A DNA stretch of 64,000 nucleotides, taken from contig OY986969.1 in NCBI GenBank assembly GCA_963920575.1, forward strand, positions 8,987,096 through 9,051,095, written 5' to 3'. Positions 1 through 10,564 of the stretch are shown piece after piece (position 1 is the first letter of the stretch; each line of letters starts with the position of its first letter). The notes below the pieces were generated by a model, which had not been told where the DNA came from, made no database searches, and worked only from the letters and a program-made list of their open reading frames with translations. The position numbers were made by a program, and so were the translations under genes. This stretch comes from Narthecium ossifragum. Its lineage: Eukaryota > Streptophyta > Magnoliopsida > Dioscoreales > Nartheciaceae.

Positions 1-46
1 CTACAGAGAAACAGTTGATGAACCTCTACTTGAATCTGCAAAAACT

Positions 47-168
47 TTTGCAGAAACTGCTGCTGAACCTCCAATTGATCCATGTTTTGTCGTTGTCTTC
101 AAACCTTTTTGCAGAAACTGCTGTTGAACCTCCAGTTGATCCATGTCTTGTCGTTGTCTTCAAACCCT
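47..168. repeat. Tandem duplication, 61-bp unit, two copies
   Basis: Two adjacent copies of about 61 bp start with TTTGCAGAAACTGCTG and end with GTCTTCAAACC; they differ at a few bases. No reading frame or gene is recognisable in 1-290. Confidence 0.8.
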
Positions 169-315
169 TACTTTAGGCACTCTATCATACAAAATTCACA
201 ACGAGTTTCACCTTTAGCTTCTAAACTTGAATCTTTGTACTAAATGAATGATGGGTAAACCGATTAACAAAGAATTAAGAGAAAAGGGTAGAGATTGAGG
301 ATGGCGTCAGTATAC

Positions 316-500
316 CTGGATGGCGAGGAGGGCCTACCCTTGGGATTGGAGCTCGCGGAGCACGGTGAACATGTCGACCTTTACCAGATTAAGGATTCTC
401 GACTTCACCACGTGGCTTGCGTCTTCTCCGCTGATCTTGGCTCGTTTCAGGGCTTGGACAGCTTGGACACCCTCCGTTGGAGGTGGGAGGTCGTGGATGC
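316..500 (-). pseudogene. THA8-like PPR protein exon fragment (decayed)
   Basis: Read on the minus strand, this piece gives a peptide with VQAVQALKRAK, then VKSRILNLVKVDMFTVLREL, then ALLAIQ, ending at a splice-donor-like CAG|GTATAC at 316/315. From memory, the VQALKRAK...LLKADLLAVLAELQ...LALKVF pattern belongs to the start of THA8/THA8-like short pentatricopeptide proteins, which help chloroplast intron splicing. Two in-frame TAG codons (334-336 and about 502-504) break the frame. The upstream part to about 720 is Pro/Ser-rich, as in organelle transit peptides. No later exon is seen in 1-300, so the gene is truncated by the window edge or by decay. Confidence 0.5.
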
Positions 501-680
501 CCTAGATCGGAATCGGGGCCGCGCTTGAGGGTGGAGAGGGCTTCGAGCTTTGGGAAGAAGCTCGAGGGTGGACGGGGCGCGGCGATGGCGAAGATGGAGG
601 GAGGTGGTGGAGATCGCCGGAGATCGCGATGGCGAGCGACAGGGTATAGATGGGGATTGGGGCTTTAAGTGAGACAGATT

Positions 681-719
681 TGATCCTGATCGTCGGATGA
701 GATCCGACGGCCAGGATCA
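681..719. repeat. Near-perfect 39-bp hairpin
   Basis: TGATCCTG and CGTCGGAT are answered after a 3-base loop by ATCCGACG and CAGGATCA. It is followed at 721-747 by a second hairpin (GGTTCCCTA ... TAGGGAACC) and an AT repeat. Such palindromes often mark transposon ends, but no matching partner or target duplication was found. Confidence 0.75.
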
Positions 720-769
720 TGGTTCCCTACATAACACATAGGGAACCAGTTCCCTCTTGAAAATTTCCC

Positions 770-794
770 TATATATATATATATATATATATAT
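770..794. repeat. (AT)n microsatellite
   Basis: An uninterrupted AT dinucleotide run of about 25 bp. Confidence 0.9.
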
Positions 795-958
795 CAGCTA
801 TGAGACTTAAATGCCCAAAGAATATACCTTTGTTTTCAAGATAACTTTGGGATTTCACAATATAAACATTGTTTCGACTCCAAATTTGGTAGAAAGAAAC
901 CAGAAAAAAATGGAACTGGAAAGACTCTGATCAGATTTGTGCAAGGAGATAGGATGGA

Positions 959-967
959 ATGAGATTA
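959..967. repeat. Target-site duplication of the MULE, left copy
   Basis: ATGAGATTA is directly repeated at 5896-5904, immediately outside the inverted repeats. Confidence 0.93.
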
Positions 968-1267
968 GGAAACTTTTTTAAAATAATCTTATTTTAATAA
1001 AATATTATTAAAATAACCCTCTCCAAAAAATATTTACCAATCTATGCCTCGTTTGGCCACGTCAGCGCCACGCTGGCGTGGCCTTTCATTTTTTACTCCC
1101 ACGGTCTTCGAGTTACGTCTTCAATTGAAGACGTAACTTCGAGTTACGTCGTTGACCGTTGACCACCAAGTGCGCCGCGACCAAGTGCGGAGCCGAGAGA
1201 CACGCCTATTAAGACGTAGCTCCAAGTTACGTCTCCATAAGAGACGTAACTTGGAGTTACGTCTCCA
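968..1267. repeat. Left terminal inverted repeat of the MULE
   Basis: It matches the reverse complement of 5587-5895 over about 300 bp with few differences. It contains a perfect 26-bp palindrome at 1112-1137 centred on CAATTG, and a 16-bp stem with 5-base loop at 1220-1256. Both are built from the motif AGTTACGTCT. Confidence 0.9.
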
Positions 1268-2016
1268 ATTCTAATTACCCCCGACGGCTAGCCCGCCTCC
1301 TTCCCCACCCGACACCCTTCTCCTTCTCCAAACCCCTCTACTTCTCTCGATCTCCGGTGATTTTCCGGTGATCTTCGTCGCCGGGCGTCCGCACGCGGCC
1401 AGCGGGCCCCCTCCTCCTTCCCCACCTGCCCCCCCTCCCAACCGAGCATACCTCCCTCCCCATTTACTCGTACGGCGTGATTTTCCGGCGTTTCTCCGGC
1501 GAAAACACCTCCAAACTTCTGGATCTTCTCCATCTTCCTCTCCAAGTGAGATTTTTCTTTAAAATTTTAACAATGTATTTGTTATGTAAGAATTAGGGTT
1601 TATATATGCAAAATTAGGGTTTTTTTATGCAAAATTGATTTTTTTTCAGAGTATAAAATTGATTTTTTATGCAAAATTTGATATTGATTTGATTATGCTG
1701 TAATGCATCATAATTACTATGTATTTGTTGTTTGAGAATTAGGGTTTACATATGCAAAATTAGGGTTTTTTATGCAAAATTGATTTTTTTTAGAGTATAA
1801 AATTGATTTTTTTATGCAAAATTTGATATAAATTTGATTATGTTGTAATGCACCATTATTACTTCATTGATCTAGAAAATGATATGCTAATTTTTTTCCT
1901 AAATTTAGTTCAATTGGTTTATATGAAATCTATTTTCCATATGAATTTTTACTATTAACTTGGAATTTCCTTCTAATTGGCTCATAATTGTCATTATATT
2001 TGTATTATTTATAGTG

Positions 2017-2481
2017 ATGGATAATGGTATTGTTCCACTATTGTGCCGGATGGACGGAAATGTGAAATTTAAGGGTAATGCGGGAGATATTGAGTACATA
2101 GGTGGCCGAATAAAACCTACTAGGATACGAAAGAACGCAAGTTATGCAGACTTGAAGGCTTTAATGTTTGATTTAACTGGATACAATCCAAGCTATTTCG
2201 ACATTCGCATAACTTGTAAATATCCTATGGGAGAAAACACGTATTGCGGTGTGGACATAAAGGATGATAGTGATACTACTGGCATTCTTAGTCTCTACCC
2301 GGTCATTCCAAGTATTCAGTTATTCTTGGTGAAAATTGGTGTCGAAGTCAACAATGATCCTCCAAGTAACACGGCATTTGGTGAATTTACACGCCTACTA
2401 CAACGAGGAGACAATTCAATCGATAACGTCTCTCTTGGGTCCTATGGCGCTCCCACATTCGGTTATCAAACATCACAGTAA
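2017..2481 (+). CDS. MULE transposase N-terminal domain (fragment)
   Basis: The frame from the ATG at 2017 encodes 154 residues, including GGRIKPTRIRKNASYADL and LFLVKIGVEVNN. This is the small N-terminal domain typical of plant MULE transposases, ahead of the DNA-binding and DDE parts. An earlier ATG at 1960 would add a hydrophobic stretch that looks like translated intron, so 2017 is preferred. The frame stops at 2479-2481 after YQTSQ. Normally several hundred residues with the DDE catalytic domain follow; here only 10 bp separate it from the C-terminal piece. This is an internal deletion, and the product is not an active transposase. Confidence 0.7.
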   Translation: MDNGIVPLLCRMDGNVKFKGNAGDIEYIGGRIKPTRIRKNASYADLKALMFDLTGYNPSYFDIRITCKYPMGENTYCGVDIKDDSDTTGILSLYPVIPSIQLFLVKIGVEVNNDPPSNTAFGEFTRLLQRGDNSIDNVSLGSYGAPTFGYQTSQ

Positions 2482-2491
2482 GTAACATATT

Positions 2492-2893
2492 GTGAAACAG
2501 GGAGGGACATGCAGCTGTGGACAATTTCAGATGATGCTTTATCCATGTCCGCACGTTCTAGCCGTATGCGGTGACATATCGATCAGGGCTTCGGCATACG
2601 ATTTCGTTTCACCGTTTTACTCCTCCAACACGTACAGACAAATATATGCAACTCATTTCCATCCTGTTCGTGGAGATCAACACTGGCCGGTAGTCGAAGA
2701 GTACACATTGCTTCCCCCACATGTGCGGAGGCTGGCTGGGCGTCCGAGGAGTACAAGGCTGCGTAATAGCATGGATGAAGGGAGAGGATTGCAACATGTA
2801 AAGTGCAGCCGGTGCAATCAATCGGGTCACAACAGGGCTACATGTCGCGAGCCGTTACCTAGCACAGATACACGAGTAATGATGTTTCTTTAA
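2492..2893 (+). CDS. MULE transposase C-terminal SWIM and zinc-knuckle part
   Basis: An open frame of 133 codons without a normal ATG start (it opens at GTG), so it is the tail of a longer protein. GTCSCGQFQMMLYPCPHVLAVC is a SWIM zinc finger (CxC...CxH), and CSRCNQSGHNRATC near the end is a CCHC zinc knuckle. Both are standard at the C terminus of MuDR/MULE transposases. The DDE part that should precede it is deleted. It reads in the same direction as the N-terminal piece and the PMD gene. A polyprotein or spliced product is possible but not shown. Confidence 0.8.
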   Translation: MKQGGTCSCGQFQMMLYPCPHVLAVCGDISIRASAYDFVSPFYSSNTYRQIYATHFHPVRGDQHWPVVEEYTLLPPHVRRLAGRPRSTRLRNSMDEGRGLQHVKCSRCNQSGHNRATCREPLPSTDTRVMMFL

Positions 2894-2987
2894 TTATTGT
2901 ACTAAATTATATTTCATTGACGACTGTACATATCTTTTATTTTGAACTATATACTAACATTTTTCTTCTACATGCAATAGGGTCGAG

Positions 2988-5142
2988 ATGGCTCACACGA
3001 GGGCCTTTGACCCGAGGCCGTACGAGGGTGAGCCTGGTCCGATTTCTGCAGACGTACTTTGGGACCAGGATAAGCACCGCACCACGGCGGTTTGGGATGG
3101 CCAAGTAAATGTTAAATTTGTAGAAAATTTATTGTTATTAGCTCTTCATATTTTATTGAAAAAAGCCCCCTACTAACTTTTATGTTTTACAAACAGGATG
3201 ACGATGACCTCGGCCTTAAGTGTACAGAGCACTCACTGCGTTTGCAGTCTTGGCCGATTATGGATGAGCGTCAGATAGACTTGCTTCGACGTTCAGGGTT
3301 TTATGTTGTTAATAGACTGCTGCCAATTCGGATTGATCGGTGTTTGATCACAGCGCTAGTGGAGCGGTGGCGACCAGAGACTACTACTTTCCACTTGCGA
3401 CACGGGGAGATGACGATCACACTGCAGGATGTTGGGATATTGATGGGTTTATCTGTTGATGGGGCGGTAGTTTCAGGAAGCACGGCAGGCATTTGGCACG
3501 ACATATGCTTGGAGTTGCTCGGTGCTGTACCCGAGGAGGGCCGACCGGCTGTGCTTGAGTTGTCGTAGCTACGTGCTACTTTTGGGCATATTGGTCCAGA
3601 CGCCACGGATCTGTTCGTATATCAGGCTACGCGCGCCTACATCCTATATGTGTTGGGTTGTTTAGTAGTACCTGACGCGAGTGGTTCCAGGGTAAGTATA
3701 ATTGCGTATTCATGTTTCATTTATCGATTTATTAGATTAACTAACATAGTCTTTCAATTGTAGGTACATATGAAGTACCTTTGTTACATGATTTGGATAT
3801 ATGTGGACAGTATGCTTGGGGGGCGACCTGCCTTGCAAATCTCTTTCGGGAGTTATGTAAAGCTTCAAAAAGAGGAAAGCATGAGATCTCTGGATGCCTT
3901 TACCTGCTACAGGTGGTACCTTCCTTTATATATTATATATAGTTATTTTAAGTATTTTATATTATACCTAATATGAAGTTGTTATCACAGATATGGTCAT
4001 GGGAGCACCTCCATATTGGACGGCCTGAACTAATGCCGCGACGACCGCTAGCTACCCAACAACAGACCGAGGAGCGTGATATGCGTATCATTGAAGGCCC
4101 CTTGGCAATCCAGTACAAATTTTTGATTGTTTACAAATATTTTTTGAAGTTTAGTTAGCATTAACATCTAACTCTTGATATACAATGCAGGTGGACAGCA
4201 CCACACAGGGGTAGAGGAAACCCGCATGGCCGTTACTTAGCCTACTACCGAGAGCAGCTGGACAGACAGTTGTCATCTCAGGTATTATCGCTCACGATCC
4301 AAGATTTTATTAACTACTTTAATGTTCATGTGATCTAACCGACTTTGTATTTTAAACTTGTAGGTTATGTGGTGTCCATATACACCGCAGCATCTAGCAC
4401 AATTACCGGCTCTCTGTACTGCGGGTTTCGCTATTTGGAGGAGTCATGTGCCGCTCATCTGTTTCGATATAGTGGAGATGCATGAGGCACCACGGGTGAT
4501 GCGGCAGTTTGGGCTACGACAGGAGATACCATCCCCGGTGACCGAGAGGCTATCACGTGCAAGCCGTCGGGGCAATGCTACTGCAAACTGGGTCACTACA
4601 CATCACCAGTATATCACCCAATGGGAGGAGCGGCACCAGAGGGTCATTGACGGTGCAGTGGACGATAGTGAGGATCCTGAGTCATACTTGCAGTGGTACT
4701 GGGGGATCACCAGGCGGTATGTCAGTAGGCCTAGATTGGAGGACAGAATGGTCCATCAGCCGAACATACACCTTTTACGAAAGATGGTAAATATATTTTT
4801 TTTGTTCATAATTAAATATTATATTGTGTTAATCTAATCAAATTGTCTTAACTTGCAGTATGACACCGCCGAGGTCGTTCTGGGGAGGAGCTCGCCGATC
4901 GTTTTGCACCGGTATTCTACTCGATGATGGAGGATTTACGGATTTGCGGCGGAGCTCCTGTTAGTTCACAGCAGTCGCAGCCGACTACCGAGCATACTAC
5001 TTTCTATGACATGCCGGTATCTCAAGATTTACCATCATCATATCCAGTCACGGGCACTACAAAGGAGGATCCAATCGGATATGTTGAGCATAATATCGAT
5101 ATCGGTGCTATGATGGGGGAGAGGAGGCTGGACCGTCGTTGA
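2988..5142 (+). pseudogene. Plant mobile domain (PMD / MAIN-like) gene inside the MULE, broken
   Basis: Inferred exons: 2988-3104, 3197-3691, 3764-3912, 3991-4112, 4191-4281, 4364-4786 and 4859-5142, all with GT/AG borders. The peptide shows PMD hallmarks: [16 protein letters not shown], then [20 protein letters not shown], then [10 protein letters not shown], then CGQYAWGATCLANLFRELCK, then IWSWEHL, then RVMRQFGLRQEIP. PMD proteins occur as the cellular genes MAIN and MAIL1 (genome stability and transposon silencing) and as transposon cargo. The gene is damaged: a TAG at 3566-3568 in exon 2, a one-base loss near 3781 in exon 3 and a one-base shift near 4885 in exon 7. The exon structure and long conserved stretches suggest recent activity. 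Assignment to PMD is firm; a function for this copy is not. Confidence 0.85.
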
Positions 5143-5586
5143 GGAGAAAGAAGTCGGCAACGAAGAAACAAAGAACTTGGAGATTTTGACGTTTGATTAT
5201 TAACGATGTTTGACGTTTGATTTTGATTTATACAAGCACTGCGTTTAGATGTGAATGGGGTGGGTGTAATCATGTATTGGGTACAGAAATTGGGGTGGAT
5301 GATTGGTCTATGATGTTTGGTTTGTGATGTTTTATTTTCAAATTTTGTGTTTGGTTGAATGTTTGTACACAGAGTGTCAAATATAACCAAGTGTTGGGTT
5401 ACTGTGTTCTATATTAAGCCGTAACTTGAAGTCACGGCTTTCTAAGGCACGTCTTACTAAGGCTCCGCACTTGGTCGCGGCGCACTTGATGGTCAACGGT
5501 TAGAGACGTAACTCGAAGTTACTTTTTAATACTAACCCCACTAATAACACTAACACTTGGCTTTTTCAGCCGTTAGTCTTCAAATA

Positions 5587-5895
5587 AAGACGTAACTTGG
5601 AGTTACGTCTCTTATGGAGACGTAACTTGGAACTACGGCTTAGTAGGCGTGTCTCTCGGCTCCGCACTTGGTCGCGGCGCACTTGGTGGTCAACGGTCAA
5701 CGACGTAACTCGAAGTTACGTCTTCAATTGAAAACGTAACTCGAAGTTACGTCTTTGACCGCGGGAGTAAAAAATGAAAGGCCACGCCAGCGTGGCGCTG
5801 ACGTGGCAAAACGAGGCATAGATTGGTAAATATTTTTTGGGGAGGGTTATTTTAATAATATTTTATTAAAATAAGATTATTTTAAAAATTTTTCC
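5587..5895. repeat. Right terminal inverted repeat of the MULE
   Basis: Reverse complement of 968-1267. A degenerate second copy of its inner half (TCCGCACTTGGTCGCGGCGC and flanking GTAACTCGAAGTTAC) lies just inside at about 5420-5525, so this end holds a partial subterminal duplication. Confidence 0.9.
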
Positions 5896-6312
5896 ATGAG
5901 ATTATAAACAAGGAGATTTTCTTTAAAGGGGAAAATATTGGAATAAAACATTATTACTGTAATCATAAGAACAAAATCAATACTAAAAGCAAGGAGACTT
6001 GCTGGTAATAATAATTGTTATTCTTATTACAGAAGGCGAAATATATTACTAAGCAATTTATAATATAACTGATGGAAACTAAGAGAAGGTAAGCAAGTAA
6101 AGTTGAAGGAAAAGGTAATCATGATTGCCAAAGAATGAAAAGAACATACCGCGTAAAAAAACAGAAGACAGAACTAGGTATATAGATGTTATTATGTGGA
6201 TGGAAGGCGGGTTGAGGGAGGTATCGTCGGTGATTGCTAGGGAGCTCCACGCTATTGAGCTTGGGTTGAGGGAGGCTACGAAGCGTGGATATCGTCGGGT
6301 TATAGTTGAGAC

Positions 6313-7677
6313 CATGGATTATCGTTCCGGTGGTACGCGCCGTTCCGGTCACCCGCCGATACGGTACGTACTGCCGGTACGGTGCGTACCGTACCGGTAC
6401 GCATCCAAACCGGTCATAAAAGGGTGGTTTGGCTTCTTTTAGGGTGCTTTCCGCTCGTTTCTTATTCGATTTGAAATATATTAAAGCTAACTAATGTAAC
6501 TAACAATTAAAGTTGATATTCACTTGTATTCAACATCTCCAACTAAGGGTGAGAATTCGGTAAATACCGAACCGAATTACCGAATATCGAAATACCAAAA
6601 TTCCATGATTTTAAAAACCGAACCGAACCGAATTAGGGCATAAAACCGAACCGAACTGAACCGAATTAATTCGGTACACTAATTTAAAAACCGAACCGAA
6701 TTCATGAAAAAACCAAACCGAACCGAAAAAACCGAAATACCGAAAATTTTTTACTTACAATATAAAACCGAACCGAAATAAGCTATATAATTTTAAAAAT
6801 TTCGGTATTTCGGTATTTACCGAATTTTAAAAATAAAAACCGAAACCGAACCAAATACCGAATTTTTGACAAAAAAAAAACCGAACCGAACCGAATATAC
6901 CGAAAAACCGAACCGAACCGAATATACCGAAAAACCGAACCGAATAGTTCGGTTCGGTTCGGTTCTAAAAATTCGGTTCGGTTTTGCTCACCCCTATCTC
7001 CAATTGATCAAATATCATTTTCTTATATGAAGCAGAGCGACAAGTTGTCAAAGTAGTATAATACAATACATGAAAAATAAGCAATAACTTAATACATTTT
7101 CCTACATTTATAATAGTTTTACAATTATTTTTAATTTTTCTACACTTCCATTTTCCTACATTTATAATAACTTAATACATTTTCCTCTCTTTCTCCCCTC
7201 CCTCTTCATTGTTGAGTTTGTGAAACCCGATCGTTCCGGACCTGATCATGACGCACTACGCAGAGCTGATGGGGTCCGGGGTAGCGCCCTGGCGGGGATC
7301 GACCTGCCCGGTCAGGTCGCGGGGCCCGGGGCATGACGCACTACATTTATGTAATTTTCGATCTCTCTGCCGCCTCCGAGTAAGGATCTCCTCCCTTCCT
7401 CTCCTCCTCTCCTTTCCCTCTCTCTTCTCCTCCCCTCTCCTTCCCAATTCTCTCCTCCCCCTTCCTCCTCCACCCATCGTCCCCTGCTTGTACCAGTCGG
7501 TATTCATCCAAACCGGTGTGTACCGGTCGGTTTGGATACAAACCGGCGTGTACCGGCCGGTTTGTACACATCCGGTCTCCCCCTACTCCGATCCGGGGGG
7601 AAAAACCGGACCGGTTAGCCACCGATACGGTAAATACCGGCCAGTACGCACAGTACCGGCCGCTATGGAAATCCATG
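6313..7677. mobile_element. hAT-like non-autonomous element inside the LINE tail
   Basis: The 1365-bp insert is bounded by an 8-bp target duplication GTTGAGAC (6305-6312 and 7678-7685) and starts and ends with the inverted octamer CATGGATT/AATCCATG. Subterminal regions on both sides are rich in CCGGTAC and CCGATACGG motifs in opposite orientation. Removing it with one duplication restores the RNase H frame. No transposase is encoded. The 8-bp duplication points to hAT; the termini are not a standard hAT consensus. Confidence 0.75.
6544..6996. mobile_element. Nested 453-bp hAT-type MITE rich in CCGAACCGAA
   Basis: It begins TAAGGGTGAG and ends CTCACCCCTA, flanked by TCTCCAAC (6536-6543) and TCTCCAAT (6997-7004), a 7-of-8 match for an 8-bp duplication. 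The body is made of repeated CCGAACCGAA on one side and TTCGGTTCGG on the other, so the whole element can fold back. It lies inside the 6313-7677 insert. Confidence 0.8.
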
Positions 7678-7923
7678 GTTGAGACGAATTCCCTTTTTGC
7701 TGCAAACATGCTAGAGGGCTTGATTCTGGTTGTTGGAGACTGTGTGCACACTGTGCAAGAGATATGGTGGGCAAGACACGGTTTTGTGGAAGTAGCGGTC
7801 TGGGTCGCCAAACAAGCCTTGGAGATAGACTCAATGCTCATGGTTGAGGAGGCTGCCAGGGGGTATGTCCCTGGTAGCCTCACTGTTCGGTGATGTGAAC
7901 CTAGCCTAACGGCTCAATTTGTC

Positions 7924-7940
7924 AAAAAAAAAAAAAAAAA
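7924..7940 (+). other. Poly-A tail of LINE fragment
   Basis: A 17-base A run about 30 bp after the RNase H stop codon marks the 3' end of a reverse-transcribed LINE insertion on the plus strand. Confidence 0.75.
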
Positions 7941-8198
7941 CTAGGCATACAAACTGGTATAAAGGCCTACGTTTCAGTGACAACTAGACAATATGACCTT
8001 ATCCAACATCAAAATCAAATGGGAATATAGTTAGTTCAGATAATTAGTGCATGTACACGATCTATCACACATTTCTATTAGCCACTTGTATGATGACGAA
8101 AAAGACTTGATGGAAAGTAAAAGTTTTCATGACTATATGGATGAGATTAGAGAGCATTATTGCGCATAGCAAATAAATTCCTTTATCAATAAACTTAC

Positions 8199-8517
8199 AT
8201 ATATTATTGAAGGCCATGATATCACAGCTTTGAATGTACTCATTTGCTGGTTCTACGGTAAGGCGCTCCTCAATGAGGGTGTCAAAAGACCCCAAATCAT
8301 CCACGATGGTCATCATAATCTGCAGTTTCTTGATGCCATACCCAACTGAAACCAGCTTTGCTGCAAATTTCCATACTCCAGTAAGTAAAATGCAGAGAGG
8401 TAATGAAAGTTGTATTAGATCATATTTTGATATTCATTAAGTACATTAGAATTATTGAGGGGAATAAAGAGAAGATTATTTACATGCGCCCCACAAAAGG
8501 CCATCCATTCCAATTAA
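8199..8517 (-). CDS. Elongation factor 1-beta/delta, C-terminal exons (partial)
   Basis: Two exons are visible: 8484-8517 (34 nt) and 8199-8360 (162 nt), with matching GT/AG borders and phase. Joined they read GMDGLLWGASKLVSVGYGIK, then KLQIMMTIVDDL, then LTVEPANEYIQSCDIMAFNN. This is the GTP/GDP-exchange domain at the end of eEF1B beta/delta subunits, which reload eEF1A during translation in the cytosol. The usual ending FNKI appears here as FNNI. The N-terminal GST-like and acidic regions were not found up to 12 kb, so this may be a duplicated gene end rather than a working gene. The identity is firm, the intactness is not. Confidence 0.72.
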
Positions 8518-9843
8518 CTGAATATTCAATCCAATATACTGCTGTAATCAGAAATAAAACAGCCGGCTAGTTGTCATGGTCCTGCCATTCTCAGCAATAA
8601 ACAAATAAAAGAAGACTGGATATAACCTGAGTCATTCAAACACATCCTATCAGCACAAGTTACCTCTCAAGAACAGAGACTGTAACACATAATTCTTCAG
8701 CAAATGCAGCATCAGCATGCATAAACACATGCAGCATCAGCAGAAAGGTGAAGAGATTTGACTCCATATCACAGCAGTCCAACCAAGGAGCAGCAGTTCC
8801 ACTTCAAGAATGCTCTGCAGCCACACAAGCAGCTTCTCATAGACCCCTGCAGCAAAGCAAGAAGGTATAAATGCAGACGCCTTAAAGAGACTTTCGACCA
8901 CATTAAAGTGAAACAAGAAACAGAACAATGTTCACTTTCTGTGAATTCATCTCACTATTTTGAACAACATCTATCACCACCAAGTATGCCACGATTCTTT
9001 TAGTTTTTCTTTTCCACAAGATATTACTAATTTGCTTCAAATCCTGGATGCAAGATTTGCTTGTGGCACTCGGTATGAACAATTGATCCAATATAAACTG
9101 CTTGAAGGTCTACAATCAACTAAACCAGGTTCTGCAGCTTTCTCTTGTATTATTTGATGTACCGCCTAAGAAAAGGGAGATAAACTCTCCCCAAGAGTAG
9201 TTGTTTCTTCAGCAATACAAACTATCAGTGAAAATAGAACCCCCGTAACAAGGAGATTTATTAATCAAGTTCAACTAAACTAGGTTTGCGATGCTTTTTA
9301 AGATATTAAAAACGAGGGTGAAATCACGCATCCAGTGAAACATTTAGATTGGGAGCACCAACTCATACTTTCATTTAACAAGAAAGTAAAGTGCTCAAAC
9401 TCTGATCTATTTGTAAGAAACCTACCTTTCTTATTGATTAGCCTTGTGGATTATTTGTCATCCTATTTGTTAACTTTGCAAAAGCCTCACAGTTGCAATT
9501 CCTCTTTACCCTCACGACACTCTCCTCATCTTCGTCTTTTGTCTAGTAAAGCCTCTCCTTTACCTCTTTAGCCTTGCAAATCCTATGCTCATTAGCTCTA
9601 TGGATCATTCTCGATACCCAACTGCAACACAGACCGCCAACAATACTCGAGAACAAAATCATTGCATATTTAAGGCCTTTCAACACTCCAGCCCTTATCA
9701 ATTCCCTAAGATACAATCATCCCTCTAAATTAAACTGAGATCAAACAGCTATATCTGTTATACCTAGATATTTCTTAAAGCTCATTAGGGTTCTGCGAGA
9801 GATACGGGTTTCAAATAAGATAAGTGAGGGTTTGGGATGATAC

Positions 9844-10190
9844 CTAATCTTCTTGACGAGGATAGTGCGGAGCTTGCGGCCAAGCTCATGGGATCGGACA
9901 CGGAGCTCAAGGTTCTTGCGTGCAAGGACGCACTTCTCGGAGTTCTTGAGGTGGTGATCCACCCGGCGCTTGATGAGGCGTTCCATCCCGCTCGACTGCA
10001 TCTTGCGCTGCATAATCGCCAGTGCCCACTCCAGGTTCCCGTCCTTCACCCACACCCTAACCCCCCTCCTCGACTCCCGCTGCCATGCCCCCTCCCCCGG
10101 CGCTGGCTGACAAGAGATCGCCCCCGTCGACGACTTCCAGCCCGATATCGACGGGAGAAACGAGGACAAGCGCCTCACGACAGCGTTCAT
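9844..10190 (-). CDS. Mitochondrial small-subunit ribosomal protein bS21, first coding exon
   Basis: Read on the minus strand from the ATG at 10190, 115 codons follow, ending at a donor site AG|GTATCA (9844/9843) that splits the last Arg codon. MNAVVRRLSSFLPSI is a mitochondrial-type leader rich in Arg and Ser. GVRVWVKDGNLEWALAIMQR, KMQSSGMERLIKRR and NSEKCVLARKNLELRVRS form the bS21 core, and LVKKIR matches the usual C-terminal end of plant bS21m. Only a Gly or so plus stop should remain in the next exon, which I could not place. bS21 sits on the small-subunit platform and contacts the 3' end of the rRNA. GC-rich sequence at about 10191-10250 is the likely 5' UTR. Confidence 0.85.
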
Positions 10191-10564
10191 GGCAAACAAA
10201 GAGAGGAGAGCAAGATGGGGAGCTGAGAGGGGCGGTAGCGAACTAAGCCACCAGTAAGGGGTCGATGGTGGCCCAATAACCCGACATTGCTACAGCCATT
10301 GCTACTTAAACCTTTCCCTGACAATCTGTGGCATGAAGTTCAGCATCAGTCCTACCATGTACACAGTTAAATCGTCGAACTAAATCATTAAAGAACGGCA
10401 AACAAGCAAGATGAGAAATCTTTGAACCATCTGGACAATGTCAATGATAACCAAACTAAAGCATCATACTTGCTTGGAAGGCAAGTACCAACATCATACT
10501 GAAGCATCATACTCATACTGAAGCATCATACTCGCTTGGTAGGTCACATATTATAGGAAGCAAA

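Larger units (their letters stand above)
968..5895 (+). mobile_element. Mutator-like element (MULE) carrying a PMD gene
   Basis: The 4928-bp element is flanked by a perfect 9-bp target duplication ATGAGATTA (959-967 and 5896-5904), the length made by Mutator-type transposases. Its ends are long inverted repeats (about 968-1267 and 5587-5895), starting GGAAACTTTTTTAAAATAAT on the left and GGAAAAATTTTTAAAATAAT on the right. Inside, on the plus strand, are the N-terminal domain of a MULE transposase (2017-2481), its C-terminal SWIM and zinc-knuckle part (2492-2893), and a seven-exon PMD gene (2988-5142). The DDE core between the first two is missing, so the element cannot move by itself. The 1290-1950 stretch holds no gene: a C-rich part, then AT-rich sequence with a repeated AAAATTAGGGTTT motif. 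Confidence 0.93.
6185..7894 (+). pseudogene. LINE RNase H tail, split by an insertion
   Basis: The frame ELHAIELGLREATKRGYRRV at about 6238-6300 breaks off at 6312. Joining 6305-6312 directly to 7686 continues it in frame as VETNSLFAANML. This is the RNase H domain (RVT_3 type) found at the C terminus of plant L1-like LINE ORF2. The frame ends at about 7893 and a 17-base A run follows at 7924-7940, as expected for a LINE 3' end. The rest of ORF2 (endonuclease, reverse transcriptase) is absent, so this is a 5'-truncated insertion. Confidence 0.7.

Noticed and set aside
2482..2504. Possible 23-bp intron (GTAAGT...CAG) joining the two transposase pieces
   Set aside because: Far too short for a plant intron; a deletion of the DDE core explains the gap better.
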